Source of the DNA: UBA4615 sp049422085
Lineage (GTDB): Bacteria > Pseudomonadota > Gammaproteobacteria > Burkholderiales > Burkholderiaceae_E
DNA: 11,922 nt
Assembly (NCBI GenBank): GCA_049422085.1
Contig: JBMSOD010000079.1
Location: 1 to 11,922 of the forward strand
Reading direction: 5' to 3'
The position numbers were made by a program, and so were the translations under genes. Positions 7,701 through 11,922 of this stretch are shown here, one piece after another. The number at the start of each line of letters is the position of its first letter. Within the stretch, counting starts at the first letter, position 1. The notes under the pieces are model-generated. The model searched no databases. It saw nothing but the letters and a program-made list of their open reading frames with translations, and was not told the origin of the DNA.

Positions 7701-7852
7701 GGTTCGACCCGGGTAATGACTCCCTTGTAGATGTTGCTCTTGCGGGACTCGCGCCCGGCCGATTCGATATCGATATCAATGAGCTTTTGCCCATCGACGG
7801 TCGCGACGCGCAACTCTTCCGAGTGCGTCGCGTTAAACAGCATGCGTTTCAT
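4727..7852 (-). CDS. rne: Ribonuclease E
   Basis: RNase E is the endonuclease that starts mRNA decay and processes rRNA and tRNA. Of 1041 residues, the first 500 or so are the catalytic half. It starts MKRMLFNATHSEELRVA, has an S1 RNA-binding domain at about 38-125, and catalytic metal ligands D301 and D344 in AIDVNSARATRG and IVIDFIDM. The zinc-link CPRCNGTG (C402, C405) joins subunits in the tetramer. These sit two residues before the E. coli equivalents (303, 346, 404, 407), which confirms the start. AAGGA precedes the ATG by 5 bases. The second half is low-complexity scaffold. It has a basic amphipathic GFIGRLFGLFRRR (574-586), like the membrane anchor of E. coli, two GRE/PRE repeat blocks (about 642-690 and 731-763), an Arg run (823-829), a Pro/Val/Thr/Ala linker with four PVAA units (957-972), and a terminal peptide LQRMLEQAGLQWIQT (977-991). 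The rne/rluC divergent order matches E. coli, and autoregulation through the 5' leader is likely. Confidence 0.97.
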   Translation of the reverse strand: MKRMLFNATHSEELRVATVDGQKLIDIDIESAGRESRKSNIYKGVITRVEPSLEACFVNYGEERHGFLPFKEISRAYFKQGVEVSRARIQDAIAEGQEVIVQVDKEERGNKGAALTTYISLAGRYLVLMPNNPRGGGVSRRVEGDDRQELRETMDKLEVPSGMSLIARTAGIGRTAEELQWDLNYLLQLWRAIESAAGSATGAFLIFQESSLVIRAIRDYFTPDIGEILFDTDDVCEQARQFMSHVMPDMVPRVKRYRDHTPLFSRFQIEHQIETAYSRVVPLPSGGAIVIDHTEALVAIDVNSARATRGSDIEETAFRTNLEAADEVGRQMRLRDLGGLIVIDFIDMESSKNQREVEQRVKDALHYDRARVQAGKISRFGLMELSRQRLRPALNEGTHITCPRCNGTGVIRDVESSALHVLRMIQDEAMKENTAAVHAQVPVEVATYLLNEKRTEIAKLEARVKVEIILVPNKHIDTPHYKLERLRHDDERLATYRSSYSLADGPDESGDYLERKFDTGKPRQEAKVKGVTPDQPAPVAVAPVEVLAPVAASAPAAIQPPTPAPAAATADSSGFIGRLFGLFRRRQEPVPASIAQPSTPADAAAARTRSDAAASGTDQGESREGQGRRRGRDDRRGARDGRTREAREGREGREPREGREGREPREGGREGREPREGRDGRRGRGDRRPADRAPGEAGQDESALKQGDAALAPEQGAGDAATARPDEARSRRREPREPREGRGSREGREPRESRESREQGEARRTEATPSDDRFTGATAAQGVLALQESSQPDAQTRSTSDALAASVELPPDAVETEESQEIRRRRRRRGGRGRGERSDAGEVSGETSSDTALDMVGASDSESAASPMPAASQAVEQQAPAVSVQAESVQPESTGKVATTGTATGTEVVSVMAMPSPVDTPLPVTTPSTVTETPQAVVASAVQAPIEAQPTAPIPAPVAAPVAAPVAAPVAAAAPDLQRMLEQAGLQWIQTSAEALARLPEPTPIASRTPRVRPPRSIADDGPLVQVETRSTTQSSSSPAA
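4934..4984 (-). repeat. Four 12-bp units encoding PVAA in the rne tail
   Basis: Codons for residues 957-972 of RNase E are four near-identical 12-base units, of the form CC(G/A)GTTGC(A/C)GC(A/T/C). They encode PVAA four times, followed by further alanines. The units are in frame, so length changes would not break the gene. They form part of a flexible linker before the conserved C-terminal peptide. Confidence 0.8.
5564..5929 (-). repeat. Arg-Glu/Gly repeat blocks in the rne scaffold
   Basis: Two blocks of degenerate repeats encode RNase E residues about 642-680 (5813-5929) and 731-763 (5564-5662). They are built from REGRE, REPREG and RES units and separated by an acidic Ala/Gln-rich stretch. 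Repeats of 6 to 9 bases such as CGCGAA, CGTGAG and CCGCGTGAA recur in frame. In the family, such arginine-rich segments bind RNA and helicase or form the degradosome scaffold. Here that is inferred from composition only. Confidence 0.75.
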
Positions 7853-8263
7853 CCGAATCCTTTCAGTCGCGCCGGATGCGTGGTGCGCGAGGACAGCGGA
7901 TCAGCGCCAGGGTCGGACGCGCCAGAGGCGCGCTGCTTCAAAACCCGCAGCAAGCGGCCGGCAGCGCGCGCACACCCGGAGGTGAGAAAGGCGGTGCTTC
8001 AGTACATGCCATGGCCGGGGGATGCGTGAGCGGTCGCGGGCCGCACCTCGGCTTCAGGGCCGGTGCAGGGCGCGCATCCGCAAGTTGTTTTGCCGATATC
8101 ACGTTGATCCGCGCGTCGAACCATTCGACGCCGCGTTTGCATTCTTGTGTTGCTCGGGTCTTTCGGACGGCTGCCGTTAGAATGGGCAGGATGATGCCGG
8201 GCGACTCGGGCCGGCAGGATCTTTCCACCCCGGCGGCTGCGCAACACCGAAAGTATACATTCA
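7853..8263. promoter_or_regulatory. Divergent rne/rluC intergenic region with probable rne leader
   Basis: This 411-bp gap has no credible gene. Toward rluC there is a TAGAAT -10-like box at 8178-8183, which would give a leader of about 75 bases, but no good -35. Toward rne, TATACT (minus strand, 8257-8252) is a -10-like box that would give a leader of about 390 bases, similar in size to the E. coli rne leader of about 360. Inside the leader are a 19-bp inverted repeat (8113-8131) and a tight GC hairpin, CGCGCC-AGA-GGCGCG (7918-7932). In E. coli, hairpins in the rne leader let RNase E cut its own mRNA. A similar role here is inference, as neither promoter is proved. Confidence 0.55.
8113..8131. 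repeat. Perfect inverted repeat in the rne/rluC gap
   Basis: Arms GCGTCGAA and TTCGACGC are exact 8-base complements around CCA. It could fold as a tight hairpin in the rne leader RNA (minus strand) or be a dimeric repressor site. It lies downstream of the -10-like box for rne and about 47 bases upstream of the one for rluC. A hairpin in an autoregulated leader is the simpler reading, but the sequence alone does not decide. Confidence 0.6.
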
Positions 8264-9262
8264 ATGAATGCGTTAGCGGCCAAAGTTGAGAAAGTTCCTG
8301 CTGCCACCGAAAAAGCGCTGACAGCGCGATGGGTCGATATTGACGAGGCCCACGCTGGCCAGCGACTTGACAATTTTCTGCTCGGTTTGCTCAAGGGGGC
8401 CCCCAAAAGCCTGATCTACAGGGTGGTGCGTAGCGGCGAGGTGCGGGTCAACGGCGCGCGGGCGACTGCTGACCAGAGGCTGCTCGACGGCGATCGGGTC
8501 CGGATCCCGCCGGTGCGGCTGGCCGACAGCGGCTCGTCGGGTCCGCGCGTGAGGGCGCCGGCGGTCGAATTCCCGGTCCTGTTTGAAGATGCGCACCTGC
8601 TGGTGATTGACAAGCCTTCCGGCGTCGCGGTTCACGGCGGTTCAGGCGTCAGTTCGGGGGTCATTGAACAACTCAGGGCTTCTCGGCCTTCGGAGCGCAT
8701 GCTCGAGCTGGTGCATCGGATCGATCGGGAAACCTCGGGCGCGCTGATCATTGCCCGGCGGCGCCAGTCGCTGACCGCCCTGCATGACGCGATGCGTCAT
8801 GGGCAGGTTGGCAAGCGTTACCTCGCCTGGGTCTGGGGCGCCTGGGACGGGCCTGAGCGACTGGTCAGGCTTCCCCTCTTGCGATATCTGACACCCGAAG
8901 GCGAGCGCCGGGTTCGGGTGAGCGAGGAGGGACAGTTCGCCGGAACGCGACTGAAGTGCCTGGCCCGGGGACGCTACCCGGGGCTGGGCGATGTGAGCCT
9001 CATGCAGGCCGACCTTGAAACCGGGCGGACCCATCAGATCAGGGTCCATCTGGCTCACCTCGGGCATCCATTGGTGGGAGATGAAAAATACGGTCGGTTT
9101 GAGTCTAATAAAATACTTGATAAAACAGAGCTAAGTCGTATGTTTTTACACGCTTTTAGAATTACGTTTGATCACCCGGCCGGGGGCGGGAGACAGCGGA
9201 TCGAGGCCCCGCTGCCGCAGGCCTTCAGAGCCTTTGCCGAGGTCTGTCATGCGCCGTTTTGA
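8264..9262 (+). CDS. rluC: Ribosomal large-subunit pseudouridine synthase RluC
   Basis: RluC-type enzymes isomerise uridines to pseudouridine in 23S rRNA (positions 955, 2504 and 2580 in E. coli). The 332-residue protein has an N-terminal S4 RNA-binding domain (about 32-90: AGQRLDNFLL, SLIYRVVRSGEVRVNG, GDRVRIPP). The catalytic domain follows with LLVIDKPSGVAVHGG (112-126), HRIDRETSG with catalytic D154, GKRYLAW, GRTHQIRVHLAHLGHPLVGDEKYG, and the C-terminal FLHAFRITFDHP. The divergent position beside rne supports RluC rather than RluD, since E. coli has the same arrangement. ATG 8264 is the likely start, though only weak GAAAG lies upstream. Codons from about 9098 to 9170 are strikingly AT-rich and rare (ATA, CTA, TTA, AGA, ACA) in an otherwise GC-rich gene. 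The 3' end overlaps the next gene by 14 bp. Confidence 0.93.
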   Translation: MNALAAKVEKVPAATEKALTARWVDIDEAHAGQRLDNFLLGLLKGAPKSLIYRVVRSGEVRVNGARATADQRLLDGDRVRIPPVRLADSGSSGPRVRAPAVEFPVLFEDAHLLVIDKPSGVAVHGGSGVSSGVIEQLRASRPSERMLELVHRIDRETSGALIIARRRQSLTALHDAMRHGQVGKRYLAWVWGAWDGPERLVRLPLLRYLTPEGERRVRVSEEGQFAGTRLKCLARGRYPGLGDVSLMQADLETGRTHQIRVHLAHLGHPLVGDEKYGRFESNKILDKTELSRMFLHAFRITFDHPAGGGRQRIEAPLPQAFRAFAEVCHAPF

Positions 9263-9929
9263 TCTCGTCGTCTTTGACTGGGACGGGACCATCATCGATT
9301 CGGTCGGCGCTGTTTCCGGCGCCATGATTGCTGCGGCCGTCGACCTCGGGTTGAAGCAGCCCAGTGAGGCGGACGCACGATGGACGATCGGACTGGGACT
9401 GATGGATGCGATCAGGCATGCGGTCCCGGATCTGACAAAGGAGCGGATCCCCGAATTTCTGGATCGCTATCGGGTTCACTACCTCAGGCTCGATCCGGAG
9501 TTACAGGTCTTTACCGGGATCACCGAATTGCTCAGAGGTCTGGATGCAGCCGGTGTTCCACTGGCGGTGGCCACCGGTAAATCCAGGGTCGGACTGAATC
9601 GGGCCCTGGCCCAGACCGGGCTCGCGCCGCGATTTGTGGCCACCCGTTGCGCGGATGAGGGTGAACCCAAACCCCATCCCTGGATGCTTCACGATCTGGG
9701 CGAGGCGCTGCAGGTCCCGGCTGAGCGCATGCTCATGATCGGAGACACCACACATGATGTGGGCATGGCACAGGCGGCCGGTGCCCACAGCCTTGCGGTC
9801 CTGTATGGGGCCCATGACCCGCAGGCGCTCAAGGCGAGTCGGCCGGGCGCTCTGGTGGAGTCCGTACCAGACCTCGCCCGATGGCTTGCAGGCGCTTGCG
9901 CGGTCGATCCTGGCTTGCTCGGTGCCTGA
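9249..9929 (+). CDS. HAD-superfamily phosphatase (phosphoglycolate phosphatase-like)
   Basis: This 226-residue HAD hydrolase of subfamily I transfers phosphate through an aspartate. The motifs are complete: DWDGT with nucleophile D10 and acid/base D12, ATGKS (T109, motif II), KPHPWM (K141, motif III) and MIGDTTHD (D166, D170, motif IV). The helical cap lies between residues 18 and about 90. The substrate cannot be told; Gph- and YcjU-like enzymes share this pattern. The start ATG 9249 is chosen because MRRFDLVVFDWDGT is the normal N-terminus of the family and GAGG (9239-9242) precedes it by 6 bases. The frame also extends upstream into rluC, but that part has no family resemblance. It overlaps rluC by 14 bp and the next gene by 8 bp, indicating coupled translation. 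The set rluC-HAD-Rieske-S49 recurs in related betaproteobacteria (from memory, unchecked). Confidence 0.9.
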   Translation: MRRFDLVVFDWDGTIIDSVGAVSGAMIAAAVDLGLKQPSEADARWTIGLGLMDAIRHAVPDLTKERIPEFLDRYRVHYLRLDPELQVFTGITELLRGLDAAGVPLAVATGKSRVGLNRALAQTGLAPRFVATRCADEGEPKPHPWMLHDLGEALQVPAERMLMIGDTTHDVGMAQAAGAHSLAVLYGAHDPQALKASRPGALVESVPDLARWLAGACAVDPGLLGA

Positions 9930-10311
9930 TCCGGGGCTTCCTGTGCCGGCATGGCAGCGCCTGTGTTCGCTCGACGAACTCAAGGCAATGCAGGCGCGTG
10001 GCGATGCATTGCGATTCGAGCTAGACGGCCCGAAGGGTCCGTTGCCGGCCTTCCTCATGCTTGTGGAGGGGCGCGCACGGGCGTGGCTTAATCGGTGCGC
10101 CCATGTTCCGGTAGAACTTGATGGGGTTCCGGGCCGCTTTCTGGATGAGAGCGGTCAGGTCATTGTCTGCGCCACCCACGGGGCTGTGTACGATCCGGCC
10201 TCGGGTCGATGCCTGCGGGGTCCTTGTCGAGGCAAGTCGCTCCATCCTGTGCCCATCCGCGAAGAAGGCGGCTGGATCGAGGCAGCCCGGGACCTTTCCT
10301 CTTCCTCCTGA
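9922..10311 (+). CDS. Small Rieske-type [2Fe-2S] protein
   Basis: The 129-residue protein has one Rieske cluster site: C59 and H61 in RCAHVP, and C83 and H86 in VCATHGAVYDP. The downstream segment GRCLRGPCRGKSLHPVPI is the usual third loop of Rieske ferredoxins. There is no signal peptide or membrane segment, so it is a soluble cytosolic electron carrier or a small oxygenase-ferredoxin-like protein. No oxygenase partner is nearby. I take GTG 9922 as the start; it overlaps the HAD stop by 8 bp. GTG 9943, with GGGG 6 bases upstream, is a real alternative that would drop seven residues. The role of this ferredoxin in an operon with rRNA modification and membrane peptidase genes is unknown. Its motifs are clear but its partner is not. 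Confidence 0.88.
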   Translation: MPDPGLPVPAWQRLCSLDELKAMQARGDALRFELDGPKGPLPAFLMLVEGRARAWLNRCAHVPVELDGVPGRFLDESGQVIVCATHGAVYDPASGRCLRGPCRGKSLHPVPIREEGGWIEAARDLSSSS

Positions 10312-10326
10312 CAATGACGGATCCGC

Positions 10327-11295
10327 ATGAGTGCCATGCCAGAACCCAACCGATCGCCTGACTGGGAGCGCGCCACCATCGAGAAGGTGCTGCTCGCCCA
10401 TGTGAATGAACAGCGTCGCGCGCGCCGCTGGTCCATTGCCATGCGGATGCTGACCCTTCTGGTCCTGGCGGGGCTGGGTGCGTTGTTCACGGGTTTGTGG
10501 CCGGTTCCGGATATGGCCAGGGCAACCCGCCATACCGCCCTGATCGATATCGATGGCGTGATCGAGGCTCAGGGCCCCGCATCGGCAGACGCGCTGATCT
10601 CGTCCCTTCGCGCAGCCTTCAAGGACGCAACAACGGCCGGTGTCGTTCTTCGCATCAACAGTCCGGGCGGCAGCCCGGTTCAGGCCGGGCAGGTACACGA
10701 CGAAATCCGGCGCCTGCGAGCCGAGCATCCTGAGGTTCCGGTGCATGCAGTGATCGACGAAATCTGTGCATCGGGCGGTTATTACATTGCCGCCGCTGCG
10801 GAAAAGATCTTTGTCGACAAGGCCAGCCTTGTGGGTTCGATCGGTGTGCTGATGGATGGATTCGGATTTACCGGTCTCATGGACAAGGCCGGCGTGGAGC
10901 GTCGCCTCATCACGGCAGGAGAGAACAAGGGCTTTCTTGATCCTTTTTCTCCGATGAATGAGGCTCAGCGTGAACATGCCCGGACCATGCTCGGAGTGGT
11001 CCATCAGCAGTTCATTGATGTGGTCAAGGCAGGACGCGGTGATCGACTCAAGGACGATCCCGGTATTTTTTCGGGGCTGGTCTGGACGGGCCAGACCAGC
11101 ATCGAACTCGGACTGGCTGACGCGATGGGCTCGGTGAACTCGGTGGCCAGAGACGTGATCAAGGCTGAGGAGATCGTGAACTACACCCAGCGTGAAGGAC
11201 TGGCGGATCGCCTGGCCAAACGGGTGGGTGTGGCTGCAGGAAGCACCCTCGCTCGCCTCTGGGCGTCGCCTGGGCAAGGACTCAAGCTCCAGTAG
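10327..11295 (+). CDS. S49 membrane peptidase (signal peptide peptidase A type)
   Basis: Members cleave leftover signal peptides and other membrane peptides. The 322 residues contain a short cytoplasmic N-terminus rich in Arg (30-40), one membrane segment (about 40-58: RMLTLLVLAGLGALFTGLW) and a periplasmic protease domain. Motifs are LRINSPGGS (108-116), EICASGGYYIA with nucleophile S149 (145-154), LVGSIGVLMD (168-177) and ITAGENKGFLDPF, where K201 is the general base. The 52-residue Ser-Lys spacing agrees with Bacillus SppA (S147/K199). This is the short, single-domain form, not the 618-residue double-domain E. coli SppA. ATG 10327 is the likely start, 15 bp after the Rieske stop, with only weak GGAT upstream; ATG 10336 is possible. 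It ends the plus-strand operon and is followed by a hairpin. Confidence 0.93.
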   Translation: MSAMPEPNRSPDWERATIEKVLLAHVNEQRRARRWSIAMRMLTLLVLAGLGALFTGLWPVPDMARATRHTALIDIDGVIEAQGPASADALISSLRAAFKDATTAGVVLRINSPGGSPVQAGQVHDEIRRLRAEHPEVPVHAVIDEICASGGYYIAAAAEKIFVDKASLVGSIGVLMDGFGFTGLMDKAGVERRLITAGENKGFLDPFSPMNEAQREHARTMLGVVHQQFIDVVKAGRGDRLKDDPGIFSGLVWTGQTSIELGLADAMGSVNSVARDVIKAEEIVNYTQREGLADRLAKRVGVAAGSTLARLWASPGQGLKLQ

Positions 11296-11326
11296 CGCCC
11301 TGCAGAGGACCGAACAGGGCAGGGCG
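11296..11326. terminator. Hairpin after the S49 gene, convergent gap
   Basis: CGCCCTGC (11296-11303) and GCAGGGCG (11319-11326) are exact 8-bp arms around 15 bases, starting directly after the TAG. A second perfect 7-bp stem, GCAGGCC/GGCCTGC (11339-11345 and 11359-11365), follows 12 bases later, just past the stop of the convergent methyltransferase gene. The pair may end transcription from both sides. Neither has a T-run, so intrinsic termination is not certain. Confidence 0.5.
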
Positions 11327-11374
11327 GTACAGGCAGAGGCAGGCCGGGTCTGTCCGAAGGCCTGCAGCAGTCAG

Positions 11375-11922
11375 TCAGAGGGCCTGCAACAGATAGACCG
11401 TGGGTTGCCGACCCGGATCCGGAGGGCCTTTGCGCCATTCGCCTACCGCACGCGTTGCGAGCACCGGGGCAGGCCCAGTGAGCCCGGCTGCGATGCACAG
11501 CAGCGTGGCGGGTGACAGCGTCTCGAGCAGACTGCCGATCATTGCGGCATTGCGGTAGGGCGTCTCTATGAACAGCACGGTTTCGCGTTCCTGGCGACTG
11601 CGTCGTTCAAGCGCCTGGATACGGGTGCGTCTTTCCGCGGCAGGGACCGGCAGGTAGCCCTGGAAACTGAAACGCTGCCCTTCAAGTCCGCTGCCCATCA
11701 AGGCCAGCAGCAGGGCGCTCGGGCCGATCAGGGGCTCCACAAGGATTCCGCTGGCATGGGCCGCCCGGACCAGCTGGGCACCGGGATCGGCCACCGCCGG
11801 TGCGCCCGCTTCAGAGACCAGCATGGCATCGCGCCCGGCGAGCAAGGGGGCCAGCAATCCGTCGATGGCACTGGAGGGCGTGTGTTCGTTGAGCTCGACC
11901 ACCTCGCTCTGCTGCAGGGGGG
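11375..11922 (-). CDS. RsmI-like SAM-dependent methyltransferase, 5' end cut by window
   Basis: The frame is open to the window edge, so the start lies outside; 181 residues are visible. The stretch LVSEAGAPAVADPGAQLVRAAH followed by IGPSALLLALMGSGLEGQRFSFQGYLP is the tetrapyrrole-methylase-fold signature of the RsmI/YraL family. RsmI makes the 2'-O-methyl of C1402 in 16S rRNA using SAM. Here the motif has SEAGAP in place of the SDAGTP of classical RsmI. The protein also ends soon after the fold (YLLQAL), without the longer C-terminal region of RsmI. That suggests the short paralog common in betaproteobacteria (from memory), whose substrate may differ. It is convergent with the S49 peptidase gene. 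GTG 11902 is in frame, but the open frame continues upstream with PLQQSEVVELNEH, so I do not take it as the start. Confidence 0.88.
   Translation of the reverse strand, partial: PLQQSEVVELNEHTPSSAIDGLLAPLLAGRDAMLVSEAGAPAVADPGAQLVRAAHASGILVEPLIGPSALLLALMGSGLEGQRFSFQGYLPVPAAERRTRIQALERRSRQERETVLFIETPYRNAAMIGSLLETLSPATLLCIAAGLTGPAPVLATRAVGEWRKGPPDPGRQPTVYLLQAL

Noticed and set aside
6176..8029. Two further open frames (about 294 and 318 codons) on the plus strand opposite the rne catalytic half
   Set aside because: The minus-strand RNase E motifs are unambiguous, and GC-rich third positions create open antisense frames.
9168..9248. Longer HAD protein starting inside rluC
   Set aside because: The added 27 residues have no family likeness, and a good ribosome-binding site points to ATG 9249.
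10021..11277. 418-codon open frame on the minus strand opposite the Rieske and S49 genes
   Set aside because: The plus-strand genes have complete catalytic motifs; the reverse frame has none.
1..11922. A new defence, mobile or secondary-metabolite system
   Set aside because: All genes are recognisable chromosomal families. There are no integrases, transposases, toxin-antitoxin pairs, attachment sites or foreign-composition blocks beyond the 90-bp patch in rluC.

Overview
The window is GC-rich DNA (third codon positions almost always G or C) carrying ordinary chromosomal genes. Gene content, gene order and protein signatures point to a betaproteobacterium, most probably Burkholderiales. The indicators are an RNase E with a long Arg/Gly/Glu- and Pro/Ala-rich tail ending in an AGLQW peptide, and the order rluC - HAD phosphatase - small Rieske protein - S49 peptidase - RsmI-like methyltransferase. 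The genus cannot be read from the sequence.

Layout. (1) Positions 1-593, plus strand: the end of one class I cytochrome c gene and a complete second one, both small single-heme proteins, the second clearly exported. (2) Positions 594-665: a short convergent gap holding three copies of a 22-bp tandem repeat, the first overlapping the cytochrome stop codon. (3) Positions 666-4642, minus strand: a compact molybdenum-cofactor operon transcribed moaA -> fdhD-mobA (one fused gene) -> moeA, with 3-bp spacing and then an overlapping stop/start. (4) Positions 4643-4726: a gap with an 11-bp perfect stem-loop. (5) Positions 4727-7852, minus strand: rne (RNase E, 1041 aa). (6) Positions 7853-8263: a divergent 411-bp intergenic region, the probable long rne leader plus the rluC promoter, with a 19-bp inverted repeat. 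(7) Positions 8264-11295, plus strand: rluC, HAD phosphatase, Rieske [2Fe-2S] protein and S49 peptidase; the first three overlap end to start. (8) Positions 11296-11374: a convergent gap with two hairpins. (9) Positions 11375-11922, minus strand: the 3' part of an RsmI-like methyltransferase gene, cut by the window edge.

How the genes work together. MoaA starts pterin formation from GTP, MoeA inserts molybdate, MobA adds GMP and FdhD sulfurates the finished cofactor for formate dehydrogenase. The operon therefore looks specialised for supplying bis-MGD enzymes, with the last two steps in one polypeptide. RNase E and RluC are RNA-processing and rRNA-modification enzymes, divergent here as in Escherichia coli. 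The HAD, Rieske and S49 genes form a translationally coupled set whose joint role is unknown to me.

No mobile element, CRISPR array, tRNA, rRNA or defence system was seen. The features most worth a second look are the FdhD-MobA fusion with an insertion of about 23 residues in the MobA nucleotide-binding loop, the AT-rich rare-codon patch inside rluC, the inverted repeat in the rne leader, and the ribosome-binding site embedded in the catalytic Gly-Gly tail of MoaA.
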